A stretch of 64,000 nucleotides of DNA from Mucilaginibacter rivuli (GCF_019391655.1 NZ_JAHXPQ010000007.1:216236-280235), one strand, 5' to 3'. Counted from the stretch's first letter, positions 7,312 to 16,736 are shown. Notes: generated by a model from the letters alone, not told the origin. Program-made: numbers and translations.

Positions 7312-9786
7312 TTAATTTAAAATGGGTTTCGGGTCTTCTTTAACCGTAAGGACTATCGCGTCTTTCACTTTGTTCTTCAGCAGGGCAAGGTCTATCACTT
7401 CGCGCATGCTGGTAACATAATGGAAGGTCATATCCTTAATGTAATCGCCTTTTATCTCGTTAATATCCTTTTGATTGGATTTGCAAAGTATAATCTCTTT
7501 AATATTAGCGCGTTTTGCTGCCAGTATCTTTTCTTTGATACCGCCCACAGGCAATACTTTGCCACGCAGGGTAATCTCGCCTGTCATCGCTAAATGGCTC
7601 TTTACCCGGCGTTGTGTAAATGCAGAGGTAAGGGCAGTTAACATGGTTATGCCTGCCGATGGGCCATCCTTAGGTGTAGCGCCCGCAGGCACGTGGATAT
7701 GTATATCCCATTGGTCGAACAGTTTCTGATCGATATCAAACAATGAAGCATGCGCGCGCAGGTAGGCGAGGGCTATCGTTGCCGATTCCTTCATTACATC
7801 GCCCAGGCTGCCTGTCAGGGTCAACCTTCCTTTACCGGGGCTTAAGCTCGCTTCAATAAATAAGATATCGCCGCCAACCTGTGTCCAGGCAAGCCCTGTA
7901 ACCACACCGGCAACCTCGTTATTTTCGTAAAGGTCCTTATCAAAAATAGGGGCGCCCAAAATACGCTCTACATCATCCTTGGTTACGGCGGCGTTATATT
8001 CTTCTTCCATGGCAATGCTTTTTGCGATACCGCGGATCAACGATCCTACTTTCTTCTCTAATGAACGCACACCCGATTCGCGGGTATAATCTTCTACCAA
8101 TTTTTCGAGCACGTTATTTTTTAAGGTAACATCCTTCAATTTTAAGCCATGTGCCTCGCGTTGTTTTGGTACAAGGTGCTGTTTGGCTATCTCAATTTTC
8201 TCTTCAATGGTATAGCCGTTCACTTCTATGATTTCCATCCTATCCAGCAAAGCGGGCTGAATCGTGCTTAATGAGTTTGCTGTAGCGATAAACATCACGT
8301 TCGACAGGTCGAAATCCATCTCCACGTAATTATCATAAAAAGTACTGTTTTGCTCAGGGTCTAAAACCTCCAGCAGGGCAGAAGATGGATCGCCACGGAA
8401 ATCATTGCCTATCTTATCTATCTCATCCAAAATAAACACAGGGTTAGCTGCTCCCGCTTTTTTGAGCGATTGTATTACTCTGCCCGGCATAGCGCCAATA
8501 TAGGTTTTACGATGTCCGCGTATTTCGGCTTCATCGCGTATCCCGCCAAGGCTCATGCGTACGTACTTACGGCCCAAAGCTTTTGCTATTGATTTACCTA
8601 ATGATGTTTTGCCAACTCCCGGGGGGCCAACTAAACACAGTATAGGGGCTTTCATATCGCGTTTAAGTTTCAATACGGCAAGGTATTCAACAATGCGTTG
8701 CTTTACCTTATCCAAACCAAAATGGTCCTTATCTAAAACCTTTTGGGCGCGTTTAAGGTCAAAGTTATCTTTGGTAAACTCGTTCCACGGCAAATCGAGT
8801 AATAACTCTAAGTAATTTATCTGTACCGAGTAATCCGCTGCCGCGGGATTGGTGCGGGCTGCTTTTTCCAGTTCCTTTTTAAAGTGGTCGCCAACTTCTT
8901 TGGCCCATTTCTTTTTGGATGCGCGCTGGCGCAGGTTATCTATCTCCAGGTCGGGCGATGTACCGCCCAATTCTTCCTGTATGGTTTTTAGTTGCTGATT
9001 TAAAAAATAATCGCGTTGCTGTTTGTCAAGGTCAACACGTACTTTGCTTTGTATCTGGTTTTTCAGTTCCAGCATCTGCAGCTCAACGGTAAGGTGTTCC
9101 AAAACAACTTTGGCACGGTCGCGCACATTGTTAATTTCAAGCAATTCCTGTTTTGCCAGCATATCGGCATTCATATTTGATGATATGAAATTGATAAGGA
9201 AAGCAGTACTTTCAATATTTTTGATGGCTATGCCTGCCTCGCTCGGTAAATTCGGCGAAAGCTGTATAATGTTCATCGACATATCTTTTATCGATGATAT
9301 TAAGGCCTTAAACTCTTTATCTTCTTTACCTTTAATTTCAATAAAGGGCTGTATGGTAGCTTTTATGTAAGGTTCGCTTTGTACCTCATCTTTTAGCATA
9401 AAGCGTTTTTTACCCTGTATAATAACGGTGGTATTACCATCGGGCATTTGCAGCATTTTTACGATGAGCGCAATGGTACCTACATGGTTCAATTGCTCAA
9501 AAGTAGGGTCTTCAATACCCACATCCTGTTGCGATACTACCCCGATCATGCGGTTACCTTTATTGGCATCGCGTATCAGTTTGATAGATTTATCGCGGCC
9601 AACAGTAATAGGGATAACAACTCCCGGAAATAACACTGTATTACGTAGTGGTAATATTGGCAGTATTTCGGGCAGCTCTTCGTTGTTCATTTCCTCCTCA
9701 TCCTCTGATGACATGAGGGGGAAAAACTCTGAATCTTCGTTTATAATGGGTAGCGCGCTTCTAAAATCAAATGGATCAAAACTCAT
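7312..9786 (-). CDS. lon: ATP-dependent protease Lon
   Basis: An 824-residue LonA-type protease. Order: N-terminal substrate-binding domain (about 40-240), coiled coil, AAA+ ATPase with Walker A GPPGVGKTS at 387-395 and Walker B FILDEID, then a Ser-Lys protease domain with catalytic Ser710 in KDGPSAG and Lys753 in GGIKEK. It degrades damaged and regulatory proteins in the cytoplasm. I start at ATG 9786 rather than the TTG at 9789 because AGAAGGA, a rare clear Shine-Dalgarno here, lies 6 bases upstream of it. An acidic N-terminal extension (EDEEEMNNEE) is usual in Bacteroidota. Likely operon with the small membrane protein gene. Confidence 0.97.
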   Translation of the reverse strand: MSFDPFDFRSALPIINEDSEFFPLMSSEDEEEMNNEELPEILPILPLRNTVLFPGVVIPITVGRDKSIKLIRDANKGNRMIGVVSQQDVGIEDPTFEQLNHVGTIALIVKMLQMPDGNTTVIIQGKKRFMLKDEVQSEPYIKATIQPFIEIKGKEDKEFKALISSIKDMSMNIIQLSPNLPSEAGIAIKNIESTAFLINFISSNMNADMLAKQELLEINNVRDRAKVVLEHLTVELQMLELKNQIQSKVRVDLDKQQRDYFLNQQLKTIQEELGGTSPDLEIDNLRQRASKKKWAKEVGDHFKKELEKAARTNPAAADYSVQINYLELLLDLPWNEFTKDNFDLKRAQKVLDKDHFGLDKVKQRIVEYLAVLKLKRDMKAPILCLVGPPGVGKTSLGKSIAKALGRKYVRMSLGGIRDEAEIRGHRKTYIGAMPGRVIQSLKKAGAANPVFILDEIDKIGNDFRGDPSSALLEVLDPEQNSTFYDNYVEMDFDLSNVMFIATANSLSTIQPALLDRMEIIEVNGYTIEEKIEIAKQHLVPKQREAHGLKLKDVTLKNNVLEKLVEDYTRESGVRSLEKKVGSLIRGIAKSIAMEEEYNAAVTKDDVERILGAPIFDKDLYENNEVAGVVTGLAWTQVGGDILFIEASLSPGKGRLTLTGSLGDVMKESATIALAYLRAHASLFDIDQKLFDQWDIHIHVPAGATPKDGPSAGITMLTALTSAFTQRRVKSHLAMTGEITLRGKVLPVGGIKEKILAAKRANIKEIILCKSNQKDINEIKGDYIKDMTFHYVTSMREVIDLALLKNKVKDAIVLTVKEDPKPILN

Positions 9787-10132
9787 CAAATATCCTTCTA
9801 TGTATGTGTAATAACGTCAAGTTGTCAGCCTGTTATATGTTAACAGGTTAAAATGGGTGGTTTTTAGTGTATTTACCGCCGGGGTACTTATATTTCAAGA
9901 GCTATGCCAAGCTTCATTTAAAGTTAATTAAATTTGATATTTATATTTAATTACTCATTTTAGTTATTTACCAGGGATGTAGAAACATTGGTTTAACTAT
10001 TGAAAACAAGTTTAATGTTATTGATGTTGTATAAACAGATAACATTTGTAAAAATTTAATAAAACTGGCATAATAATTTCTTTACAAAAGAGTTATAGTA
10101 TATGTTAATTGAACACCAGATCTAAGGTACTG
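9787..10132. other. 346-base intergenic region between divergent lon and the TPR gene
   Basis: AT-rich with no ORF of note. It holds the ribosome binding site of lon (RC of 9793-9799) and an inverted repeat CCTGTTA-5-TAACAGG at 9829-9847, about 45-60 bases upstream of the lon start, which could be an operator or hairpin. No dispersed repeat family was found here. Confidence 0.4.
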
Positions 10133-10756
10133 ATGAAACTTTCATTTATTTTCCCCCTCTTGCTGGTATCTTCTATCGGGAGCTCTCAGGCTCAAAGTTC
10201 ATATCTTAAACTGGGCCAGCAATCTTTACTTCAGGGCGATTTTAAAGCGGCTGTTAACCAGCTTGAAAAAGCTTGTATTGTTGATTCTACCAACTCCAGC
10301 GCGCTTTGGATGCTGGGTTATTCATACTTCCATAACGAAAATTATAAAAGGTCGATATCTACCTACACCAAATTAATTGAGTTAAAACCTGCCGACTGCT
10401 CTGCATATTATTACCGCGCTTTAGCCAGAAGCTATTTAGCACGGGATATACAAACATCTGATAAAGAACGTGATAAAAGCCTGTTAGGCGCCATTGCTGA
10501 TTTGACGAAAGCGATAACTTTGGAACCAACAGACACAAAATTTTATCAGAACCGTGGAATATTTTACCGGGAATACGGGGTTTTCAAACTGCAAAAAACT
10601 ACTAAGTTTTACGATAAGGCCCGTGGAACAGAATCGTTGAAGGCATCCATTACCGATCTGGATAAGATACTTGCCGATCACCCCGAGCGAAAGGATATTT
10701 CTGTACAGCTCGATCAGTCAAAACAACTATTGGCTACAGCTATGCTAAGGCCTTAG
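10133..10756 (+). CDS. Secreted TPR-repeat protein
   Basis: A 207-residue protein. I start at ATG 10133, which gives a clean signal peptide (MKLSFIFPLLLVSSIGSSQAQ); an in-frame TTG at 10109 would only lengthen its N-terminus. Three to four tetratricopeptide repeats follow: SYLKLGQQSLLQGDFKAAV, SALWMLGYSYFHNENYKRSI, SAYYYRALARSY and TKFYQNRGIFYREYG. TPR arrays are protein-docking scaffolds; the partner is unknown. The last repeat is spread out, so the domain may be degenerate. The gene ends 4 bases inside the stop of the convergent lipoprotein gene. Confidence 0.75.
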   Translation: MKLSFIFPLLLVSSIGSSQAQSSYLKLGQQSLLQGDFKAAVNQLEKACIVDSTNSSALWMLGYSYFHNENYKRSISTYTKLIELKPADCSAYYYRALARSYLARDIQTSDKERDKSLLGAIADLTKAITLEPTDTKFYQNRGIFYREYGVFKLQKTTKFYDKARGTESLKASITDLDKILADHPERKDISVQLDQSKQLLATAMLRP

Positions 10757-11301
10757 TTAAATTTCCCTGTTATTTTATAATCGTTATTACCCAATAACCT
10801 TACTTTTTGGTTTTTCTCTATCACGTAAATACTATCAGGAACATAAACTAATTGCTCTTTGGTTTTATACAGCATGTTTGATGTAAAATTACTGATCTCG
10901 ATCTTTTCAACTTTAGTATTATTCCGTGGTTCAAAAAAGATCTCTATCCTGCGTGTATGCAGTGTTGTATCCAATGCAATGTAACTTATCGCATACGCGT
11001 GCTCTGCTTTTTGGATATAGCTATCCTTCCATGCAGCCTTATTAACATCCGATTCTATAAACGAATTTAGCTCTTGCTGCCAGTGTTTTATGGTTACGTT
11101 TTTAGTTTCCTGCTGGCCGTTATAACTTACCGTTTTATTAATGTGCTGATATTGCCGGGTAAGGCGTGCGGCTTCATTGTTAAAATATTTCTTCAGGTCA
11201 AAATATTTTAGTTTGCCGTTGTCATCTTTCACCTCCGGCTTGCAGCTTGCAGCCATTAATAAAATAATAACAACGGCGGGCCTTAGTTTATACCAAAACA
11301 T
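10753..11301 (-). CDS. Predicted lipoprotein, co-transcribed with gpmI
   Basis: A 182-residue protein from ATG 11301. The N-terminus has a lipobox (LMAASC, Cys at about residue 20), so it should be lipid-anchored. The remainder is mixed alpha/beta with no motif I recognise (EIFFEPRNNTKVEKIEISNF). It overlaps the 3' end of gpmI by 14 bases on the same strand, which implies translational coupling. Family unknown to me; Sphingobacteria often carry such a lipoprotein next to gpmI, but I cannot confirm that here. Confidence 0.65.
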   Translation of the reverse strand: MFWYKLRPAVVIILLMAASCKPEVKDDNGKLKYFDLKKYFNNEAARLTRQYQHINKTVSYNGQQETKNVTIKHWQQELNSFIESDVNKAAWKDSYIQKAEHAYAISYIALDTTLHTRRIEIFFEPRNNTKVEKIEISNFTSNMLYKTKEQLVYVPDSIYVIEKNQKVRLLGNNDYKITGKFN

Positions 11302-12814
11302 TATCGCTCATTTGTGATGGGATAGGTACGCCAATTATTTTTAATATGGTTGGTGCTATATCGCCCAGTTTACCGTCTTTAATTTCCTTATAATCTTTAT
11401 CTATCAAAATACAAGGTACCAGGTTGGTGGTATGTGCTGTATTTGGCGATCCGTCATCGTTTATCATAAATTCGGCATTACCATGGTCGGCAATGATGAT
11501 GAATGAGTATCCGTTGGCAATACCTGCTTCAACAACCGCTTGTGTACATTGGTCAACCGTTTCGGCCGCCTTAACAACCGCGGCAAAATCGCCGGTATGG
11601 CCCACCATATCGGTATTGGCAAAGTTAAGTATCACCACATCAGGCCAGCCCGATTGTAACTCCGGGATGATCGCGTCGCGGATACCTTCGGCGCTCATTT
11701 CGGGCTGCAGGTCATAAGTAGCCACCTTGGGCGATGGGATCAAAATACGCTTTTCGTTTTCAAATTCTTTTTCGCGGCCACCCGAAAAGAAGAAGGTAAC
11801 GTGCGGATATTTTTCTGTTTCGGCAATTCTTACCTGGTTTTTACCCGCGTTCTGCAAGGTTTCGCCTAAGGTAAACGACAGATCATCTTTGGTAAATACA
11901 GCTTGAACGTTTTTAAATGTTTCGTCGTAGGTTGTCATCGTGATGTAGTGCAGATCAAGCGGGTGCATATTTTGCTCCGGGAAAGCTTTCTGCGTAAGCG
12001 CCACAGTAATTTCGCGGCCCCTGTCCGTACGGAAATTAAAGCAAAGCACTACATCGCCGGGTTTAATTACGGTTATGGGCTGGTCATTATCATCAGTTTT
12101 AACTATAGGCAAAATAAACTCATCACTAACGCCTTCGGCATATGAGTCTGTTATTGCTTTTTGAATGTTATGGGTATGGTGGCCTTCGCCGTTAACCATT
12201 ACATCATAAGCTTTTTTAACACGCTCCCAACGGTTATCCCTGTCCATAGCATAGTAACGCCCAATAGCCGATGCTACTTTTACATTACTGCCGCTAATGT
12301 GGTTCTCTAAATCGGTAATGTATTTAATGCCGCCATTCGGGTCGGTGTCACGCCCATCTAAAAAGGCATGGATAAAAACGTTTGGTAACTCAAAACGGCC
12401 CACAACATCGCATAGGCCTTTTAAATGCTTGATATGCGAGTGTACGCCACCATCGGATACTAAACCGATAAAGTGTACATCTTTATTATTCTGTTTAGCA
12501 TAGTCGAACGCGTTTTTGATAACCGGGTTGGTGTCAAATTCGTGGTCGTCAACCGCTTTGTGGATACGGCCCAACTCCTGGTAAACTACGCGGCCCGCCC
12601 CAAGGTTCATGTGGCCAACTTCGCTGTTGCCCATTTGCCCGGCAGGCAAACCTACCGATATGCCCGATGCCTGCAATTTTGAATGCGGGTATTTTTCGAG
12701 TATCGAATCAAAAAAAGGAGTATTTGCTGCTAATATTGCATTTGATCTGTCGTTACGGCCATAACCCCATCCATCAAGGATAAGTAAGGCTACTTTTTTA
12801 TTTGTTTTTTCCAC
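11288..12814 (-). CDS. gpmI: 2,3-bisphosphoglycerate-independent phosphoglycerate mutase
   Basis: A 508-residue enzyme interconverting 3- and 2-phosphoglycerate in glycolysis. It has the alkaline-phosphatase-superfamily pattern: metal site LILDGWGYG at the N-terminus, catalytic Ser64 in GNSEVGHMN, the HSHIKHL and DGRDTDP motifs of the insert domain, and the C-terminal metal site IIIADHGNAE. Length is standard for the Mn-dependent type. The start codon is GTG 12814, only four bases after a TATATTTG -7 box, so the transcript may be nearly leaderless. The following lipoprotein gene overlaps its 3' end. Confidence 0.95.
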   Translation of the reverse strand: MEKTNKKVALLILDGWGYGRNDRSNAILAANTPFFDSILEKYPHSKLQASGISVGLPAGQMGNSEVGHMNLGAGRVVYQELGRIHKAVDDHEFDTNPVIKNAFDYAKQNNKDVHFIGLVSDGGVHSHIKHLKGLCDVVGRFELPNVFIHAFLDGRDTDPNGGIKYITDLENHISGSNVKVASAIGRYYAMDRDNRWERVKKAYDVMVNGEGHHTHNIQKAITDSYAEGVSDEFILPIVKTDDNDQPITVIKPGDVVLCFNFRTDRGREITVALTQKAFPEQNMHPLDLHYITMTTYDETFKNVQAVFTKDDLSFTLGETLQNAGKNQVRIAETEKYPHVTFFFSGGREKEFENEKRILIPSPKVATYDLQPEMSAEGIRDAIIPELQSGWPDVVILNFANTDMVGHTGDFAAVVKAAETVDQCTQAVVEAGIANGYSFIIIADHGNAEFMINDDGSPNTAHTTNLVPCILIDKDYKEIKDGKLGDIAPTILKIIGVPIPSQMSDNVLV

Positions 12815-12818
12815 GCTG

Positions 12819-12826
12819 CAAATATA
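12819..12826 (-). promoter_or_regulatory. -7 box TATATTTG directly before gpmI
   Basis: TATATTTG on the minus strand matches TAnnTTTG. Only four bases separate it from the GTG start, so initiation at or within a few bases of the start codon (leaderless transcript) is likely. No TTTG at the expected -33 spacing was seen. Confidence 0.45.
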
Positions 12827-12883
12827 ATTTGATATGCGTAACTTTTAGTATATTTATTACGTAACATCAAACAAACCTGTGCT

Positions 12884-13276
12884 ATGAAAATGCTGTATCT
12901 TTCGTTTTTACTGTCGTTGGCTGTATTGCAGCCACGTACCGACGATCCTGTTGAGCGCACCATAGCTTTTTTAAAGCAGGGCAACGTTGCTGAGCTTTGT
13001 AAAACACTGGCCCCCAGTATCGATCTCGCCATAGCCGATAATCAGGATACTTATCCCAAAGAAAAGGCGCAGGTAATGCTGAATGCTTTTTTTGCCAAAA
13101 ATCAGCCTGTAAGTGCTAAGGTGGTACACAGGTTAAACTCCAATCCCGATCTGCTTTATGCCGTCATTATTCTTACTACAAAAGGCGGAAACTATCGGGT
13201 GTCTTTTTCTGTTAAAAATAACAAAGGTGTATTTCAACTCACCGAGTTAGGTATCAGCGAAGAAAAAGCCAATTAG
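12884..13276 (+). CDS. DUF4783 secreted NTF2-like protein
   Basis: A 130-residue protein with a short signal sequence (MKMLYLSFLLSLAVLQP) and a DUF4783 body: helical first half (ERTIAFLKQGNVAELCKTLA) and a beta half with the conserved YRVSFSVKNNKGVFQLTELGI. The family is Bacteroidota-specific, predicted to fold like NTF2/Cif, and is commonly found immediately before nadC, as here (46-base gap). Biochemical role is unknown; extracytoplasmic location is inferred from the leader. Confidence 0.8.
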   Translation: MKMLYLSFLLSLAVLQPRTDDPVERTIAFLKQGNVAELCKTLAPSIDLAIADNQDTYPKEKAQVMLNAFFAKNQPVSAKVVHRLNSNPDLLYAVIILTTKGGNYRVSFSVKNNKGVFQLTELGISEEKAN

Positions 13277-13322
13277 CTTTAAAAGTATTTTTTTACTTTT
13301 GGAGTCTCTTAAAAACTGAATT

Positions 13323-14171
13323 TTGGATAAAAATATCATCCGCGAACTCCTTAAAGTTTACCTTGCCGAAGATGTTGGCGATGGCGACCATACCTCATTA
13401 TCAACCATCCCGCAAGGCACACAAGGAAAAGCCAAATTACTGGTAAAAGAAAACGGCATACTGGCCGGTGTTGACCTGGCTATAGAAATATTCGGCCTGA
13501 TAGATAGCCAACTTGCTGTTGAAGTGCTAATGCACGATGGCGACAGTATGGTGATTGGCGATATCGCGCTGAATGTAAGCGGCAGTGTACACAGTATTTT
13601 AAAGGCTGAGCGCTTAGTGCTTAACTGTGTACAACGCATGAGCGCCATAGCGACACAAACGCAAAAAATTGTTGCCTTATTGGAGGGGACAAATACTAAA
13701 GTGCTTGATACCCGTAAAACCACACCTGGTTTTCGCTTTTTTGAAAAATGGGCAGTAAAAATAGGCGGTGGTGTTAACCATCGTTTTGGTTTGTACGATA
13801 TGATTTTGATTAAAGATAACCATGTTGATTACTCAGGTGGGATAGCTAACGCGATAAATAATGCCAAAAACTACCTCCAACAAAACAACAAACAACTGGA
13901 TATTGAAATAGAGGTACGTAACTTTACCGAATTGGAACAAGCCATGCAGGCAGGCGGCGTGCAACGGATAATGCTTGATAATTTTACAACCGATAACCTT
14001 AAAAAGGCGGTTGAAATAATAGGTGGTAAGTTTATTACTGAAGCATCGGGCGGTATCACTATCGAAAATGTGCGTAGCTATGCCGAGTGTGGTGTTGATT
14101 ATATTTCAATAGGCGCTTTAACACATTCAGTAAAAAGTTTAGATTTAAGCCTTAAAGCCTTTAATGATTAA
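13323..14171 (+). CDS. nadC: Nicotinate-nucleotide pyrophosphorylase (quinolinate phosphoribosyltransferase)
   Basis: A 282-residue enzyme that converts quinolinate and PRPP to nicotinate mononucleotide in de novo NAD synthesis. Visible family marks are EDVGDGDHTS (residues 16-25), the PRPP/quinolinate-site segment LDTRKTTPGFRFFEKWAVKIGG split over about 128-150, the Lys in DMILIKDNH and the C-terminal ASGGI and GVDYISIGALTHS. The start must be TTG 13323 (or ATT 13320): a stop precedes at 13317 and the N-terminal conserved helix begins at once. It lies in a same-strand run DUF4783-nadC-plsY-M48. Confidence 0.95.
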   Translation: MDKNIIRELLKVYLAEDVGDGDHTSLSTIPQGTQGKAKLLVKENGILAGVDLAIEIFGLIDSQLAVEVLMHDGDSMVIGDIALNVSGSVHSILKAERLVLNCVQRMSAIATQTQKIVALLEGTNTKVLDTRKTTPGFRFFEKWAVKIGGGVNHRFGLYDMILIKDNHVDYSGGIANAINNAKNYLQQNNKQLDIEIEVRNFTELEQAMQAGGVQRIMLDNFTTDNLKKAVEIIGGKFITEASGGITIENVRSYAECGVDYISIGALTHSVKSLDLSLKAFND

Positions 14172-14214
14172 ATATTATGGTGATTACGATAGCATTTAGT
14201 ATTATTGTACTGAG

Positions 14215-14865
14215 ATGATTTCAACCTATTCGATTTCAGCGCTCATACTGGCCTATTTGTTTGGTTCAATACCAACTGCTGTATGGATCGGGATGGCTTT
14301 TTATAAAGTTGATGTCCGCGAGTACGGCAGCGGTAATGCCGGTGCGACTAACACCTTCAGGGTACTGGGTAAAAGAGCCGGTATCCCTGTTATGCTTATT
14401 GATATTTTAAAAGGGTGGACAGCAACCAACCTGGCTTATTTTATAGGCATATCAACCACGGGCGCTATACATTCCACCGCTTTTACAAACTTTCAGCTGG
14501 CACTGGGCATTACAGCAGTAATGGGCCACCTGTTTCCCATATTTGCTGGCTTTAGGGGCGGCAAGGGCGTAGCTACATTATTTGGGATGGTTTTAGCCGT
14601 AAATATACAGGCCGCATTGCTTTGCGTAGCAGTATTCATTATTGTATTGTTAATTACCAAATATGTTTCGTTAAGCTCCATAACGGCAAGCTTTACTTAC
14701 CTGATAGGGGTTACTTTTATTTTTACCGAAGGGGTAAATAAATCGGTAATTATATATGGCATGGCCATTTGCGTGTTGATATTAGTTACCCACCAGCGCA
14801 ATGTGGAACGGTTATTGAATGGTAAAGAATCAAAGGTTAACCTGTTCAAAAAGAAAACCGCGTAA
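14215..14865 (+). CDS. plsY: Acyl-phosphate:glycerol-3-phosphate acyltransferase PlsY
   Basis: A 216-residue inner-membrane enzyme that acylates glycerol 3-phosphate with acyl phosphate, the first step of phospholipid synthesis in the PlsX/PlsY route. Three PlsY motifs are visible: EYGSGNAGATNTFRVLGK (about 39-56), GFRGGKGVAT (about 118-127) and the last cytoplasmic loop with HQRNVERLLNGKE near 190-202. Five hydrophobic segments fit the known topology. Its stop is followed after two bases by the start of the M48 gene, suggesting co-transcription. Confidence 0.95.
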   Translation: MISTYSISALILAYLFGSIPTAVWIGMAFYKVDVREYGSGNAGATNTFRVLGKRAGIPVMLIDILKGWTATNLAYFIGISTTGAIHSTAFTNFQLALGITAVMGHLFPIFAGFRGGKGVATLFGMVLAVNIQAALLCVAVFIIVLLITKYVSLSSITASFTYLIGVTFIFTEGVNKSVIIYGMAICVLILVTHQRNVERLLNGKESKVNLFKKKTA

Positions 14866-14867
14866 TT

Positions 14868-15668
14868 ATGAAAACATTCTCAACCAAAATTATTGTAACG
14901 GCCTTAGTTGTTGCAGCTATATCATCTTGTACAACAGTGCCAATTACCGGGCGCAAGCAATTTAATACCGTCAGCGATGCCGAAGTAAATCAATCGGCTG
15001 CAACAAGCTATTCACAACTATTATCAAGCCCGCAAACAGTTGTTGTTAGAACCGGTACCGATGCGCAGCGTGTAAAGCTGATTGGGGCAAGGTTGTCAAG
15101 CGCTATCGAAAAATATTTGAATACAAATGGGTATAGTAATCAGTACAATTTTAATTGGGAGTTTAACCTGATACAGAGTAAAGAAGTAAATGCCTGGTGT
15201 ATGCCTGGCGGTAAGGTGGCTGTTTATTCAGGTATATTACCCGTTACACAAAATGATGCCGGTCTTGCAACAGTTTTAGCACACGAAATTGGCCACGCCG
15301 TTGCCCATCACTCTGCCGAGCGCATATCGCAACAGATGGTGGCTCAGGGTGTTGGAGGCATATTGGGCGCTTCTACCACAGGCGGAACGGCTACCGCTAT
15401 TAACCAATTGTATGGTATTGGTGGCGGTTTGGTTTTGTTAAGCTATTCGCGCAACCAGGAGTCGGAAGCCGACAGATTGGGTTTAACTTTTATGGCTATG
15501 GCTGGATACGATCCGCACGAGGCACTTAATTTTTGGAACCGCATGATGACAGCCAGCAAAAACGGCGGCGGTACACCGGAATTTTTAAGCGATCACCCGT
15601 CTGATCAAAAACGTATTACTGATATACAGGCCAGGCTGCCCGAAGCCATGAAATATTACACTAAATAA
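14868..15668 (+). CDS. M48 family metalloprotease lipoprotein (LoiP/YcaL-like)
   Basis: A 266-residue lipoprotein: lipobox AAISSC with Cys21, then the zinc protease core with HEIGH at 139-143 and the third ligand in NQESEADRLG about 60 residues later. The pattern TGRKQFNTV after the lipobox is typical of the Bacteroidota/Proteobacteria M48 group near LoiP and BepA-like proteases, which take part in outer-membrane protein quality control in the periplasm. It starts two bases after plsY and is closed by a strong rho-independent terminator. Confidence 0.9.
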   Translation: MKTFSTKIIVTALVVAAISSCTTVPITGRKQFNTVSDAEVNQSAATSYSQLLSSPQTVVVRTGTDAQRVKLIGARLSSAIEKYLNTNGYSNQYNFNWEFNLIQSKEVNAWCMPGGKVAVYSGILPVTQNDAGLATVLAHEIGHAVAHHSAERISQQMVAQGVGGILGASTTGGTATAINQLYGIGGGLVLLSYSRNQESEADRLGLTFMAMAGYDPHEALNFWNRMMTASKNGGGTPEFLSDHPSDQKRITDIQARLPEAMKYYTK

Positions 15669-15674
15669 ATACAG

Positions 15675-15703
15675 GTCCCCCATAAAAAGGGGACTTTTGT
15701 TTT
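15675..15703 (+). terminator. Rho-independent terminator after the M48 gene
   Basis: A perfect stem GTCCCC / GGGGAC (15675-15680 with 15689-15694), an 8-base loop and a run TTTTGTTTT. It ends the DUF4783-nadC-plsY-M48 transcript just before the DUF2071 start. Confidence 0.85.
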
Positions 15704-15707
15704 ATAT

Positions 15708-16436
15708 ATGACCAAGCCAAAATTTCTGACTGCTAAGTGGACGAACCTGCTCATGTTAAACTATGAGGTCCCGCCCGAAATTTTGCTACCTCATTTACCA
15801 CCCGGTACCGAACTGGACCTATGGGAAGGTAAATGTTTGGTGAGCATGGTTGGCTTTCTGTTTGAAGACACAAAAGTATTAGGTATCAAATGGCCGTTCC
15901 ATATCAACTTTGAGGAAGTAAACCTACGCTTTTACGTACGTAGGTTTGATGGTAAGGAATGGAAGCGCGGCGCGGTATTTATCAGCGAAATTGTACCTAA
16001 ATCGGTTATAGCCATTATGGCTAACACGCTTTATAACGAACATTACAGCGCCATGCCCATGCGCCATAATACTACCCACCTTAGCGATGGCCTTTTTGAG
16101 CACAAATACGAATGGAAGCTAAAAGGAAAATGGAACATGCTGGGTGCCATTGTGCACTTCGACGCCTTCCCTATGAAAAAAGATAGCGCAGAGGAATTTA
16201 TATTTGAACACTACTGGGGTTATAACAAGCTTACCGAAACCAAAACGTTAGAATATGCCGTTGAGCACCCCAGCTGGAACGTGCGAGAAGTGCGGGATTA
16301 TACCTTTGATGCGGATATAGCTAAATTATACGGAGAGGAGTTTGTACCGTATTTAAGTGTAAACCCGTTTTCGGCTTTCTTTGCCGATGGATCGGATGTG
16401 GCGGTGAGGGTAGCGGGGAAGATTACCACTAGTTAA
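15708..16436 (+). CDS. DUF2071 (YqjF-like) protein
   Basis: A 242-residue cytoplasmic protein with the DUF2071 / acetoacetate-decarboxylase-like fold: LLMLNYEVPPEILLPHLPPG near the start, then MVGFLFEDTKVLGIKWP and INFEEVNLRFYVRR. The family is widespread and of unknown activity; B. subtilis YqjF is the namesake. The start ATG 15708 lies just behind the upstream terminator, so its promoter must be within or before that hairpin. Its last codons overlap by four bases with the convergent small membrane protein gene. Confidence 0.85.
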   Translation: MTKPKFLTAKWTNLLMLNYEVPPEILLPHLPPGTELDLWEGKCLVSMVGFLFEDTKVLGIKWPFHINFEEVNLRFYVRRFDGKEWKRGAVFISEIVPKSVIAIMANTLYNEHYSAMPMRHNTTHLSDGLFEHKYEWKLKGKWNMLGAIVHFDAFPMKKDSAEEFIFEHYWGYNKLTETKTLEYAVEHPSWNVREVRDYTFDADIAKLYGEEFVPYLSVNPFSAFFADGSDVAVRVAGKITTS

Positions 16437-16714
16437 AAGATGATGTGGTAATAAAAATCGAGACGCATTAAAACACCTGTTATTAAATTAATTCCACAAT
16501 AGCAGACAATAAATATTATACGTTTATTCTTCCACCATAAATCGCAAATTAAAAATAGGATAAGCGTAAATAAAAGAACAACAAATGGGACGAAAAAATA
16601 AGTCAGTGCCGCAAGTTCCATAGCGCCAAAGTTTAAGAAAGCAATCGATAAAGCGAGTGAGCCCACACCCGATCCTATCAACAATAGGATGGATTTTATT
16701 TTACTAAGTACCAT
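16433..16714 (-). CDS. Small multi-pass membrane protein
   Basis: A 93-residue protein from ATG 16714 with three predicted membrane segments: IKSILLLIGSGVGSLALSI, FFVPFVVLLFTLILFLICD and IIFIVCYCGINLITGVLM. No family is recognised. Its stop overlaps the end of the DUF2071 gene by four bases. A small orphan membrane protein; expression is plausible because codon use and hydrophobic pattern are protein-like, but function is unknown. Confidence 0.55.
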   Translation of the reverse strand: MVLSKIKSILLLIGSGVGSLALSIAFLNFGAMELAALTYFFVPFVVLLFTLILFLICDLWWKNKRIIFIVCYCGINLITGVLMRLDFYYHIIF

Positions 16715-16736
16715 AATTGTTAACTAAAGTGAAAAA

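Noticed and set aside
9023..9370. Long open frames opposite to lon, ruvB, ligD, murA and other large genes
   Set aside because: They are antisense shadows: composition mirrors the true gene, no family similarity, no start signals.
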